Below, piece after piece: positions 44,759 through 54,243 of a stretch of DNA of 64,000 nt. Source of the DNA: DATKIY01 sp963726755. GTDB taxonomy: Bacteria; Actinomycetota; Actinomycetes; JAHEKZ01. The notes beneath the pieces were generated by a model. That model did no database searches and had not been told where the DNA came from. It saw nothing but the letters and a program-made list of their open reading frames with translations. Position 1 is the first letter of the stretch. Every line of letters starts with the position of its first letter. Location: positions 372,001 to 436,000 of the forward strand of contig CAVSDB010000001.1 of the NCBI GenBank assembly GCA_963726755.1. The letters run 5' to 3'. Made by a program: the position numbers and the translations under genes.

Positions 44759-46113
44759 CCATGAAGCGAATCGTCGCCTGGGCGCTGGTCCTGCTTGGCC
44801 TGCCCCTGTTGACCTGGGTGCTGACGCTATTTCGAGGTCACGTCTCTCTCGAAAGCGTGCTGCTGCTGTATTTGCTCGCCGTAGTCATCATTGCGGTCAT
44901 CGGGGGCATGATTCCGGGCTTGGTCGCGGCCGTCGCGGCTGACCTGCTGGCGAACTACTACTTCGTTCCCCCCTACGGAACGTTGCACATCCAGTCGGGC
45001 GATCACGTCGTCGCGATAGTGGTCTTCGTGCTGGTGGCGATCATCGTCAGTGTGCTTGTCGAGGTGGCGTCTCGCCAGCGGGAAGAAGTAGGTAGGCGCG
45101 ACGCCGAAGCCTCGATGATGGAGCGGCTGGCGGAAATTCCGGTTGGTGAGGTCTCGGTAGACGCGGTACTTGACGATCTGCGCAAAGCGTTCGACCTATC
45201 TGCCACTTCGTTGCAGCGCGACGGAGATTCGTCGGGAGAGGCAATCATTGCCGCATCGGGTGTTCGGCAGCCGGGCGATGTGCAATCGGTGATAGCTGTT
45301 GGGGAAGGGCTCGTCGTGACGGTGAGCGCACCGCCACGGCTGGGCGTGGACTCGTCGGCGATGCGCGTGATGGCGCTGTCGGCGGCGCGTGCCTACGAAG
45401 GACGGACACTCGCCGAGGACGCCGAACATGCTCGCTCATTGGCCGAGTTGGATCGGGTACGCTCCGCGCTGCTAGCAGCTGTTGGTCACGACCTCCGTAC
45501 GCCGCTGGCTGGGGTGAAGGCTGGCGTCTCGAGTCTGCGACAGACCGACGTGGCGTGGTCGCCTGAAGAAGAAGCCGAACTACTCGCGACGATCGAGGAG
45601 TCAGCCGACCGACTCGACGTACTTGTCGCGAACCTGCTCGACATGACCCGCATCCAGGCTGGCGGTGTCATCGTGGACCTGGTAGACGTATCGGTCGAAG
45701 AAGTGGTGGCAGCCGCGGTGTCCGGGTTGCCGACTGGATCGATCGAGCTGGACGTGCCGGATGGTCTGCCAATGATTCGCACTGACCCTGGGTTGCTCGA
45801 ACGTGCGGTGGCTAACGTCGTCGAGAACGCCTTGCGCTACCGACCAGAGGGAACCGGCGTCCAGGTCACCGCACGCAACGTCGGAGGGTCGGTCGAGGTC
45901 AGCATCATCGATCACGGCCCCGGGATAGCAGAGGCCGCGCGCGGCGAGGTGTTCGAACCCTTCCAACGCCTGGACGACCGAACCCAAGGCGGCACCGGGC
46001 TTGGTCTAGCGATCGCTAAGGGGTTCGTCAACGCGGTGGGTGGCACCGTCGAGCCGACGAGCACCCCAGGTGGCGGTTTGACGATGAAGATCTGGCTGCC
46101 GGTGGCGTCGTGA
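44755..46113 (+). CDS. KdpD-like sensor histidine kinase
   Basis: A 452-residue kinase. Four closely spaced membrane segments (residues about 5-110, with GLVAAVAADLLANYYFVPPYGTLHI) form the DUF4118 domain of KdpD. A GAF-like region follows, then the HisKA box VGHDLRTPLAGVKAGVSSL with the phospho-accepting His, N box VVENALRYRP, and G boxes DHGPGIAE and GGTGLGLAIAKG. The N-terminal KdpD and Usp-like domains are missing. GTG 44755 overlaps the APC stop; ATG 44761 is possible. Confidence 0.93.
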   Translation: MTMKRIVAWALVLLGLPLLTWVLTLFRGHVSLESVLLLYLLAVVIIAVIGGMIPGLVAAVAADLLANYYFVPPYGTLHIQSGDHVVAIVVFVLVAIIVSVLVEVASRQREEVGRRDAEASMMERLAEIPVGEVSVDAVLDDLRKAFDLSATSLQRDGDSSGEAIIAASGVRQPGDVQSVIAVGEGLVVTVSAPPRLGVDSSAMRVMALSAARAYEGRTLAEDAEHARSLAELDRVRSALLAAVGHDLRTPLAGVKAGVSSLRQTDVAWSPEEEAELLATIEESADRLDVLVANLLDMTRIQAGGVIVDLVDVSVEEVVAAAVSGLPTGSIELDVPDGLPMIRTDPGLLERAVANVVENALRYRPEGTGVQVTARNVGGSVEVSIIDHGPGIAEAARGEVFEPFQRLDDRTQGGTGLGLAIAKGFVNAVGGTVEPTSTPGGGLTMKIWLPVAS

Positions 46114-46784
46114 CAACCGTTCTGCTCATCGACGACGATCCGCAGTTGCTGCGCGCACTCACCATTAACCTCCGTGCGCGCGATTACCGAGTGGTGCCCG
46201 CCGTCGACGGACGCTCTGGGCTGGCTGCGGCTGCTGCCGAGCTTCCTGACGTCGTAGTACTAGACCTCGGGCTCCCCGACATGGAAGGCGTTGAGGTCGT
46301 CGCAGGACTGCGCGGTTGGAGCGGTGTGCCGATCCTGGTGTTGTCGGCGCGCGATGATCCCCGGACGAAGGTGGCGGCGCTCGACGCTGGTGCGGACGAC
46401 TACGTCACTAAGCCGTTCGGTATGGACGAGTTGCTCGCACGTCTTCGCGCAGCGCTACGTCGCGGCGAACCAACACCGGGGGAGCCGGTGGTTCACACGC
46501 CGGACTTCGACGTCGATCTCGCAGCGCGGCGCGTCAGTCGCGAGGGTCAGGACGTGCGACTGACCCCGACGGAGTGGCACATCCTTGAGTTGCTGGTTCG
46601 CAACGAGGGGAAACTCGTCAGTCAGCGACAACTGCTGCAGGAGGTGTGGGGACCGGCATACGAGAAGGAGACGAACTACCTGCGCGTCTACCTCGCCCAA
46701 CTGCGTCGCAAGCTCGAGCCCGACCCGTCCGCGCCGCGCTACCTCATCACCGAACCGGGTATCGGCTACCGGTTCGAGGCCTGA
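46110..46784 (+). CDS. KdpE-like OmpR-family response regulator
   Basis: A 224-residue regulator. The receiver has the acidic pocket DDD at residues 8-10, the phospho-acceptor Asp in VVVLDLGLPDMEG, and the switch Lys in DYVTKPFGMDELLARL. The C-terminal winged helix is LTPTEWHILELLVRNEGKLVSQRQLLQEVWG followed by YLRVYLAQLRRKLEPDP. GTG 46110 overlaps the kinase stop. Together they likely control the APC permease through the upstream direct repeats. Confidence 0.95.
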   Translation: MTTVLLIDDDPQLLRALTINLRARDYRVVPAVDGRSGLAAAAAELPDVVVLDLGLPDMEGVEVVAGLRGWSGVPILVLSARDDPRTKVAALDAGADDYVTKPFGMDELLARLRAALRRGEPTPGEPVVHTPDFDVDLAARRVSREGQDVRLTPTEWHILELLVRNEGKLVSQRQLLQEVWGPAYEKETNYLRVYLAQLRRKLEPDPSAPRYLITEPGIGYRFEA

Positions 46785-47764
46785 CCGCTGTTGGGATCGA
46801 CCTGCAGCGACGAACTGTCGACGGCCTCGAAAGCCTTCGCTGGGATCTGCTTCAGTTCGCTGATCAATCCTCCGGGCCAGCCGCGGCTGGCGTCACCTTG
46901 GAAGTACCACGGTGAGCCGTTGTCAGCCAGGATCAGGCCGTAATGCTTCATCGCGTTGAGCACCACACGGGCTTTGTGGCTGTAGCCACTCTCGTCGAAC
47001 GATGCCTTCAATCGGAACCGAGCACCCATCGGTGGGTAGTTGCGGTTGTTGACGCTGCCAGCCGCGTGCCTAGCCGGCCAGACGTAGCGCTTGTCGGTGA
47101 CGTCTGTGGTGAATCGGATTGCGTGGTCGACCTTGCCCGCCTTGACCTCGGACCAGCGCAGCAGTCCCGGCAGGATGGGCAGACCAGCCGCGTCGGCTGA
47201 CGTCCAACCGTCCTTGCGCAATGCGTTCGATCGTAGGTTCCAGACTGCGCCGGATCCTGCGCTCCAGTGACCGTGGCGAAGTTTGGTGTTCCACGTTTCG
47301 TAGAGGCGGCAGTTGCTCTTGTCGACGATGATGACGTGACGGTCACCGCCAGCTTTCCAACCGCCTTCGACCTTCGAGTCGCGACCGAGTGGATACCGCA
47401 CCTTGTCGCTCTCGGAGCGATAGCCGAACTTCACGTTGACCTTGGGGTGGTTGCCCTTAACAGTGGTGATCGGAATCCCGTAGGGGACAGGTTGATCGCC
47501 GTACGACGGTCCGAAGTCTGGATGCAACTGCGACGACGGACTCATGTGCCGCAGCCAGGCCTTGCTGTGGTGGTCAACCGGCAACGTCGACACGTCGGCG
47601 TGCCAGATGTTGTCGGAGGGGAACACCGGACAGCCCGCGATCGGCCTGGCTGCTTCGGGAGCGGGAGCCGTCGACGGGTTCGCGGCAAGTACGGCGGCTG
47701 ACGCTGGCGCGATCAGTCCGGCGACGGCCAGACCGATGGTGAGGGTTCGGATCGCAGGTCTCAT
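46766..47764 (-). CDS. Secreted conserved protein of unknown function
   Basis: A 332-residue exported protein with a clear signal peptide (cleavage near ASAAVLAA). The mature part begins GCPVFPSDNIWHADVSTLPVDHHS, a pattern I recognise from uncharacterised secreted proteins, followed by HVIIVDKSNCRLYETWN, PPMGARFRLKASFD and HYGLILADNGSPWYFQG. A beta-rich, carbohydrate-active fold is possible but not shown. Its 3' end overlaps the convergent response-regulator gene by 19 bp, and its start overlaps the stop of the next upstream small gene. Confidence 0.75.
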   Translation of the reverse strand: MRPAIRTLTIGLAVAGLIAPASAAVLAANPSTAPAPEAARPIAGCPVFPSDNIWHADVSTLPVDHHSKAWLRHMSPSSQLHPDFGPSYGDQPVPYGIPITTVKGNHPKVNVKFGYRSESDKVRYPLGRDSKVEGGWKAGGDRHVIIVDKSNCRLYETWNTKLRHGHWSAGSGAVWNLRSNALRKDGWTSADAAGLPILPGLLRWSEVKAGKVDHAIRFTTDVTDKRYVWPARHAAGSVNNRNYPPMGARFRLKASFDESGYSHKARVVLNAMKHYGLILADNGSPWYFQGDASRGWPGGLISELKQIPAKAFEAVDSSSLQVDPNSGQASNR

Positions 47765-48033
47765 GCGGAGTTGATCGTGACCTCCGGCAGTTCGATCAAG
47801 CGGCCACGTGGGTGGGATAGGCGATAGTCATCCTCGATCGCTTCAGCGGTCAGGATCTCGCGGGACGGCGGACCGTCTGGGTGAGCCAGGTCGCACAACA
47901 GGCTGAGAGGAACACCGGCACGTAGAAGCGACCAGGTACGTGCTGCCTCGGGGGAAGGAATCACATTGGTGTAATTCGGCAACCCTCGACCTGGACTTGA
48001 GCGTTTGTTTGGACGGGTTGAGGTCACGGCCAA
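47761..48033 (-). CDS. Small conserved hypothetical protein
   Basis: A 90-residue soluble protein (LPNYTNVIPSPEAARTWSLLRAG, LSLLCDLAHPDGPPSREIL, IEDDYRLSHPRGRL). No domain recognised. Its ATG at 48033 overlaps the last 10 bp of the inositol monophosphatase gene and its stop overlaps the ATG of the secreted protein, so it is probably a real operon member. Confidence 0.6.
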   Translation of the reverse strand: MAVTSTRPNKRSSPGRGLPNYTNVIPSPEAARTWSLLRAGVPLSLLCDLAHPDGPPSREILTAEAIEDDYRLSHPRGRLIELPEVTINSA

Positions 48034-48818
48034 AGCTCAGTCCGGGTCGCTTGCCAAGCGCCCGGTCCGGCAGCCGAAATCAGGCCATGTTCTTCCTGGT
48101 CAGCGCGGTACGGCGAACCGTTGAGTCGCCGGACGGTGCAGCCCGCCTCCTGGGCGATTAGCGTCCCGGGTGCGTGGTCCCAGGGCAACGTGCGCCAGAA
48201 CATCAAGAAGTCGAGGTCACCGGTGACCAGGTGTGGGTAGGCGAACCCCGCTGCGGCCGGTCCCGGCGTCACTTCGGAGAATCCGTCGAACCGTGACATG
48301 AGTTCACGTCGGGCCGCGCTGTCGAGGAACCCGGTCTTGACGGCGCCGCGCAGTTTGGACGCCTCGTCGTCGGCCGGAGCGCGCGTCTGTCGTACGCCGT
48401 TGCACCAGGTGCCCTTGCCAAGTTCGGCGGTCCACATGACGTCGTGCATGGGATGCCAGATCCAGGCTTGCGAAGTCTTTCCCTCGTCCACCCGCGCAAC
48501 CATGACCGCGAAGTCGGGGGAGCCAGCGACGAACGCGCGCGTACCGTCGAGCGGATCGACGACGAACAGCGAGCTCTGCGCGAGTAGACCCTTCGTCGCG
48601 TCGGGATCGGCGGACGCCGCTTCCTCTCCCAACACCGGGACTCCTGGCGCAATGTCGGCGAGGGCGGTGACGAGCAAGTGCTCGCATTCGCGATCGGCTG
48701 TGGTGACGACGTCACCGGGTGACTTCTCGATGACGTCGTCAGCCGACAGCATTCGGAATCTGGGGACGATGGCTGCCGCGGCAGCCTGTTTAATCGCTTC
48801 GCCGATCTCGTCCATCAC
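48024..48818 (-). CDS. Inositol monophosphatase family protein
   Basis: A 264-residue Mg-dependent phosphatase of the IMPase/HisN/CysQ fold. Metal-binding motifs are GEEAA, DPLDGTRAFVAG and WDHAPGTLIAQEAG. A histidinol-phosphatase (HisN) or IMPase role is equally possible from sequence; GSPDFAVMVARV favours the HisN-like group slightly. ATG 48818. It is upstream of the small 90-residue gene and downstream of the MFS exporter. Confidence 0.9.
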   Translation of the reverse strand: MMDEIGEAIKQAAAAAIVPRFRMLSADDVIEKSPGDVVTTADRECEHLLVTALADIAPGVPVLGEEAASADPDATKGLLAQSSLFVVDPLDGTRAFVAGSPDFAVMVARVDEGKTSQAWIWHPMHDVMWTAELGKGTWCNGVRQTRAPADDEASKLRGAVKTGFLDSAARRELMSRFDGFSEVTPGPAAAGFAYPHLVTGDLDFLMFWRTLPWDHAPGTLIAQEAGCTVRRLNGSPYRADQEEHGLISAAGPGAWQATRTELWP

Positions 48819-48826
48819 CAGCGACT

Positions 48827-50401
48827 CTATGCGTTGGACATCGGTAGCCCAGCGTCGTCGGCCAGGATTTCCTCGACGTTCTGCGTCTTACGTAGCTTCA
48901 CCTCGGGGACGAAGAAGGCCAGCACGAACGCGATCGCCATGATCGGCACGCCGACCAGGAACGTGGTGTCGATCGCTTTAGAGAAGGCACCAAGCACCTG
49001 GTTCTGGATCTCGATGGGCAGCGCGTGGATCGCCTGCATGGACGTCGTAGCGTCCCCTCCACCCGGGACTCCGCCCGGCAACACATTTCCGAGCTCAACT
49101 GCCAGGCGTGCCGTCCACACCGCACCGAAGATCGCCGTACCGAACGATCCACCGATTTGTCGGAAGAACGTCGAGCCGCTGGTCGCGGTGCCGAGTTGAG
49201 AGATCGGCACTGAGTTCTGCACGGCGAGTACCAACACCTGCATCACGTTTCCCAGACCGACACCAAGAACCACCATTGCGGTAGCGATCTCCCAGTAGGG
49301 GACCGATTCGCCTAGTTGCGAAAGCATGAACAGTCCGACGGTTGCCAGACCAGTACCGATGATCGGGAAGATCTTGTAGCGCCCAGTGCGTGCGATCAAT
49401 CGTCCGCTGACAATGGACGCGACGATGAGTCCACCCATCAGAGGGAGAAGTTGCAGACCCGCCTTCGTTGGCGTCGCGCCGTTGACCACCTGCAGATAGA
49501 TCGAGAGGTACACGATCGATCCGAACATCGCGAAGCCGACCACGAAACCAATCATCGACGTCACGGTGAACACCCGGTTCTTGAACAAATCCAAGGAAAC
49601 CATCGGCTCGGAGGCCCGCTGTTCCTGCCAGATGAATGTCACTACGGCAGCGATCCCGATGGCGGCCAACGCCAAGATGGGCTTGGAGATCCAGGCGTAC
49701 TCCTGGCCGCCCCAGACCGCGACGAGCAGCAGGCTGGTGACGCCGACGACGAGAAGGAACGCGCCGAACCAGTCGATCTGGTGCTTCTCGCGATGACGCG
49801 GAAGATGAAGGACCGAGCCGAGAATGACGAAGGCGGCGATCCCCAGGGGAAGGTTGATGTAGAAGATCCAGCGCCAGGAAAGCTGCTCGGTGAAGAACCC
49901 ACCAAGTAGCGGACCGATGACGCTGGCCAGGCCGAACGTCGCGCCGAACAGGCCCATGTACTTACCGCGCTCGCGCGGAGGAATCAGGTCAGCGATGACC
50001 GCCATGACCAAGACCATGAGGCCACCGCCACCGATTCCCTGAAGGGCACGGGTGGCGATCAACTGCGGCATGTTCTGCGACAAGCCAGCCAGCGCGGAGG
50101 CTGCAACGAACACCACGACCGCGGACTGCAGCATGAACTTGCGGCCATAAAGGTCCGAGAGCTTGCCCCAGATCGGAGTCGTTGCGGTTGCCGCCAGCAG
50201 GTAGGCCGTGACGACCCACGAGAGTTCCTTGAGCCCGCCGAGGTCGCTGGTGATGGTGGGCAGCGCCGTCGAGACGATGGTCTGGTCGAGGGCGGCGAGC
50301 AGCATGGTGAGCATGAGCGCGCCGAGGGCCCAGCCAAGGTGGCGAGTCGCCGGAGTCGCTCCGGGCAGCTCGTGGGTGTCAGTGTCGTTCGGGGATGTCA
50401 T
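48827..50401 (-). CDS. MFS drug exporter, DHA2/EmrB-QacA type
   Basis: A 524-residue, 14-helix exporter. LDQTIVSTALPTI is the DHA2 motif D1, WGKLSDLYGRKFMLQ is motif A, and GATFGLASVIGPLLGGFFTEQLSWRWIFYINLPLGI is the motif-C-to-B region of proton antiporters. It would extrude amphipathic drugs or toxic metabolites. Its ATG overlaps the stop of the marR gene in ATGA, so the pair forms a regulator-exporter operon. Confidence 0.93.
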   Translation of the reverse strand: MTSPNDTDTHELPGATPATRHLGWALGALMLTMLLAALDQTIVSTALPTITSDLGGLKELSWVVTAYLLAATATTPIWGKLSDLYGRKFMLQSAVVVFVAASALAGLSQNMPQLIATRALQGIGGGGLMVLVMAVIADLIPPRERGKYMGLFGATFGLASVIGPLLGGFFTEQLSWRWIFYINLPLGIAAFVILGSVLHLPRHREKHQIDWFGAFLLVVGVTSLLLVAVWGGQEYAWISKPILALAAIGIAAVVTFIWQEQRASEPMVSLDLFKNRVFTVTSMIGFVVGFAMFGSIVYLSIYLQVVNGATPTKAGLQLLPLMGGLIVASIVSGRLIARTGRYKIFPIIGTGLATVGLFMLSQLGESVPYWEIATAMVVLGVGLGNVMQVLVLAVQNSVPISQLGTATSGSTFFRQIGGSFGTAIFGAVWTARLAVELGNVLPGGVPGGGDATTSMQAIHALPIEIQNQVLGAFSKAIDTTFLVGVPIMAIAFVLAFFVPEVKLRKTQNVEEILADDAGLPMSNA

Positions 50402-50856
50402 CTGTTCTCCAGGTCAGATGCCAGTCGTCGCATGAGGACGGACATCGTGTTGATATCTGCCGCAGACCAAGAGTCCAAGGCGGTTGTCATTGCAGAAACG
50501 CGGTGGGCTCGGGTCTCCTCCACCAGGGCGGTGCCCGAAGGCGTCACCTTCAGCAGCACTGCACGCTTGTCGTTTTCGTCGGTTACCCGACTGACGTGAC
50601 CGGCTTCTTCGAGTTCGGTCAGGTGTCGGCTCACGGTCGATGGGCTAAGACAGGCGATGTCTGCGAGGTCGCTGACCCGAACTGGCCCAAGTTGGGTCAG
50701 GTGGGCGAGGAGTCCGATGGCCGCCTTGTCGCGGTGGTCGTCTGGGCCCATCCTGCGCAGGGCAAGAACCGTGTCCTTGAGGGCGTACAGGAGGTCCTGG
50801 ACGTCGGCCTCACGGCGCTTCGAAGGGCGCTTGAGGGATTTAGTTGCATTCTGCAC
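50398..50856 (-). CDS. MarR-family transcriptional regulator
   Basis: A 152-residue MarR protein: winged helix LTQLGPVRVSDLADIACLSPSTVSRHLTELEEAGHVSRV in pattern, wing residues DENDKRAVLLKVTPSG, and long dimerisation helices at both ends. It begins at GTG 50856. A perfect inverted repeat overlaps this start codon, so it most likely represses its own operon, including the MFS exporter, until a ligand binds. Confidence 0.93.
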   Translation of the reverse strand: MQNATKSLKRPSKRREADVQDLLYALKDTVLALRRMGPDDHRDKAAIGLLAHLTQLGPVRVSDLADIACLSPSTVSRHLTELEEAGHVSRVTDENDKRAVLLKVTPSGTALVEETRAHRVSAMTTALDSWSAADINTMSVLMRRLASDLENR

Positions 50857-50864
50857 GCAACTAA
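50840..50864. promoter_or_regulatory. Candidate MarR operator overlapping the marR start
   Basis: TTAGTTGC at 50840-50847 and GCAACTAA at 50857-50864 form a perfect 8-bp inverted repeat with a 9-base spacer. The GTG start codon of the MarR gene (50856-50854) lies in the spacer edge. Size and symmetry fit a MarR dimer site. Confidence 0.65.
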
Positions 50865-50936
50865 GTTACGCCTGAGGTCGCCGGATGTCCAATCCAGCCG
50901 TGCGCATGAAATCCGCCAATGGCGAATTGCGTGCGG

Positions 50937-51149
50937 TTAGGCCGAGCGGACGTGACGTGTACGGAGGGTGTCGCGCGCAGCGGCTCCGACCAGGACCGGG
51001 ACGAAGTCGCGTACGCGAGCGGCACGGAACTCGCTCCAGATGCGGGTAACTAGTGACTCGATCTGCTCTGCCGGGACGTCAGGGAACTCTCGCTCAAGGT
51101 CGACGACCGCAGAATGAACGCGCCGAGACTCCTCGTCTGGTGTGAGCAT
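50937..51149 (-). CDS. Three-helix-bundle dimerisation-domain protein
   Basis: A 70-residue helical protein (EESRRVHSAVVDLEREFPDVP, EQIESLVTRIWSEFRAARVRDFVPVLVGAAARDTL in pattern) like the small actinobacterial three-helix-bundle proteins that occur next to stress genes. No catalytic residues. It is last in the minus-strand sulfatase locus, after the DUF1269 gene. Confidence 0.7.
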   Translation of the reverse strand: MLTPDEESRRVHSAVVDLEREFPDVPAEQIESLVTRIWSEFRAARVRDFVPVLVGAAARDTLRTRHVRSA

Positions 51150-51173
51150 GACTACTTCCTTAGTCCGAGGGCC

Positions 51174-51690
51174 TTAACCGGAAGACTCTGACAACTTTTT
51201 CTGAGCATCTGCCAGGGCGCTCTTCAGGGCTTCTACGTGGGTGCCTTCAGCCTCGCCGATCGCTTTGGTGACAGCTCGGGTTACCGCAGGTTCGACTTTG
51301 TCAGCCGCTGAGCGCGGGTAAGCCACGATCAGTCCGGCACCACCGATAGGAATGGTCTCGCCCGCTTGCTCTTCGATCTTTTGGGAAGAGCGGTAGTGGA
51401 GCAGCTTGCCGGCGGCACCTCCCACGGCGGCGCCGATGGCGGTGGCTGCCAGAAGTGGTGGCGCGAACAGACCGACGGCGAAACCGACCGCGCCCAAGTC
51501 CGGCTGCGCCATCACGAACGAGGTGATCGGTTTGCTCGATGGCGAGATTGCCCTCGAGGTCCTTCGTTACCACCACCGCGCCGTCAAGGTGACCGCCGCA
51601 GGCCAGCACCGATTCGTAGTCCTCCATCGCCGCGTTCTTGGATAGGTAGCCGCCGATGAGGACGTCGATTGTTTGGTCGTGGATCACCAT
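51174..51690 (-). CDS. DUF1269 family membrane protein, frameshifted near 51500
   Basis: The N-terminal part (TIDVLIGGYLSKNAAMEDYESVL, DGAVVVTKDLEGNLAIEQTDH) reads in the frame of the sulfatase gene's false extension; the rest (AVGFAVGLFAPPLLAATAIGAAVGGAAGKL, then IPIGGAGLIVAYPRS) is in a second frame. One extra base near 51500 accounts for it, giving 171 residues. The glycine-rich hydrophobic centre is typical of DUF1269. AGGAGG precedes ATG 51690. Function unknown; it sits directly after the sulfatase. Confidence 0.8.
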
Positions 51691-51716
51691 CTGTGGACCT
51701 CCTACTTTGATCGTGC

Positions 51717-54126
51717 TCAGGCGGTGACGGCGTGAATCGCATCGCCGTGGTGCCCCGCCAAGTGGACGGCGTGTTCGTCTTCCTCGGTGAGGTGTGGCTT
51801 GACGTCGAAGACGACCTTCTTGACTGTCCCCGTGAACGCGAACGGCTTGCGGTCTTCGTAGGCCGAGGTCGACGACCCCACCGTTGTCGCGCCCGATGTC
51901 CATCCCGGCGTAGCCGGAGAACCGGATAGGCACGGTGTGCTCCATCCGGCCGTGCCCGACGGGTTTGTCATTAATGAACAAGGTGACCACACCGCCGGTG
52001 GCTGGTTTCGCAGCGTCAGCGGCGAATTCCATCCGCACGTTGACCTCGCCGGCCGGTAGGTCTTCGTCTGCCTTCTGGCGGAACACGAAGACACCCATCA
52101 TCGAATAGGTGTGTGTCAGCTTTCCGTTATCGACGAACAGTGAGAACCCCCCGAGGTGATCTGCGTTCGCCACGATGACTCCTTCGGCACCACCCTCGGG
52201 GATGACCAAGTCGGCGCTAATGGAGTAGGAGTGGTTGTAGATCCGGGGGACCATTCCCGCCATCACGTTCTCGACGTCCCCGCGGAACTCGAACGTGGAG
52301 ATCTCGGGAAGAGGCGGTGCCACCCCAAAGAACACTCCGAGAGTGGCCAGCAAGGGAAGCACCTTGTACTTCTCGGCTTCCGACCAGAACAACGCTCGCA
52401 ATTCCTCGACCTTTTCGGGACGTTCCGCGGCCAGGTCGTGAGCTTGACTGAAGTCGTCGGGCAGGTAGTACAACTCTGTGGGGTCGTCGTCGGGGTTCCA
52501 TACGCCGGGTGTGTATGGCTGCAGCGCGGCCGGGGTGATGACCCAAGGGATGCGTTCGGTGCGCATCGCCAGCCACCAGCCGTCCTTGTACATCGCGCGA
52601 TTCCCGACGCTCTCGAAGTATTGCTGGGTATGACGTTCCGGCGCTGCGGCGTCAGTGAACGAATCGGCGAATGTCGCACCGTGCAGCGGTTCTTGCGGGA
52701 TGCCGTCGACTTCACTTGGGGAGGGGATACCGCACACGTCGAGGATGGTCGGCGCGAGATCGGTGACGTGGGTGAACTGCGATCGCAGCCCACCGTTGTC
52801 AGTAACTCGCTCTGGCCAGTGGACGACCATTGGGTTGCGTGTACCGCCTAGGTGGGAGCCGACCTGCTTGCCCCACTGGAATGGCGTGTTACCTGCCCAC
52901 GCCCACGCCGCTGAATAGTGCGGGTCCATCATCGCCCCGCCCCACTCATCCAAACCGCCGTACCGCTCGGCAAGTTGCAACTGCATCTCATCGGTGAGCG
53001 GGATGCCGTTTTGCATCGTCAGTTCGTTGAACGAACCGGTGAGCGACCCCTCCATGCTCGCCCCGTTGTCGCCCCAGATCCAGATGACCAACGTGTTGTC
53101 GAGCTCGCCCAACTCTTCGATGGCGTCGAGCACCCGACCGACGTTGTGATCGGCGTTTTCGGAGAACCCGGCGTAGACCTCCATCTGGCGGGTGTACAGC
53201 GTCTTTAGCGCATCCGGTACGTCGTCCCACGCTGGGAACGCGTCATTGCGCGGAGTCAGCTCCGCTTCCGGTGGCACCACGCCGAGTTCCTGCTGTCGGG
53301 CGAAGACCTCCTCACGCATCCGGTCCCAGCCCTGATCGAACCGCCCCTTGTACTTGTCGGCCCAACTGCTTGCCACGTGGTGGGGTGCGTGGCTGCACCC
53401 GGTGGAGAAGTACGCAAAGAACGGCTTGCTGGCATCCTGCGCGCGAACTCCGTGCAGCCACTCGATGGTTTTATCGGCCATGGCGTCAGGGAGGTAGTAG
53501 GGGTCTTCCTTGTCGTAGAAGCCGGGGTCAGTGCCGATAATTTTCTGGTTCTCGGCCAGACATGGGTCCCACTGACTCGCGCCGCCGCCGAGGAACCCAT
53601 AGAAGTAGTCGAAGCCCCAACCGTTCGGCCATCGGTCCAACGGACCTGCAGGTCCTTGCTGACCGTCTGGCGTCAAGTGCCATTTCCCGAAGGCCGCCGT
53701 GCTGTAGCCGTTGTCCCGAAGGACTCGCGGCAATGGCACACAATCGCGCGGCAAGACCGCCGTATAACCAGGGAAGCCGTTCGAGAACTCACCGACAGAA
53801 CCGAAACCAACGGTGTGACTATTACGGCCGGTCAGCAACGCGGCCCGAGTTGGCGAACAAAGCGCCGTCACGTGGAAGCGGTTGTAGCGCAAACCACGGT
53901 CAGCCATCCGCGTGTAGTTGGGCGTGTCGATTGGCCCACCGAACGTGCTTGGGTTACCGAATCCCGCATCGTCGATAAGCACGACCAAAACGTTGGGGGC
54001 ACCCTCTGGAGGATGCGTGTGGTCGATCTGGGTCCAGTCCGGTTCGCAACCGTCCAGGGTCCTGGCTACTGCTCCGCCAAAAGGAGGGCGACGGATGGGA
54101 AGCTTGGTGCGATCTGGCCCGCTCAT
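51717..54126 (-). CDS. Arylsulfatase, frameshifted near 51878
   Basis: A type I sulfatase of about 802 residues that hydrolyses sulfate esters. LVVLIDDAGFGNPSTFG holds metal-binding Asp residues, and CSPTRAALLTGRNSH is the CxPxR motif whose Cys must become formylglycine. GKWHLTP, SHAPHHVAS and WGDNGASMEGS complete the active site. A C-terminal beta domain (IPEGGAEGVIVANADHLGGFSL) follows. The end is out of frame: YEDRKPFAFTGTVKKVVFDVKP to a stop at 51717 is recovered by removing one base near 51878. No signal peptide, so cytoplasmic. GAGGAG precedes ATG 54126. Confidence 0.93.
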
Positions 54127-54243
54127 ACCCACTCCTCGTGGTCGGGAAGTCTCGAAACTAGCAAGAGTTGACTGCGTTTGGGGTGGCCGTACGGCAGCGG
54201 GCTTGGAGTGGGGTGCCTCGCTGCCGCACGGCGACCTCGTGGG

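Noticed and set aside
51301..54132. A single 943-residue open frame that seems to fuse the sulfatase to a DUF1269 start.
   Set aside because: The true sulfatase end and a stop at 51717 are in another frame, and the DUF1269 gene has its own ribosome site and ATG at 51690. The fusion is produced by an indel.
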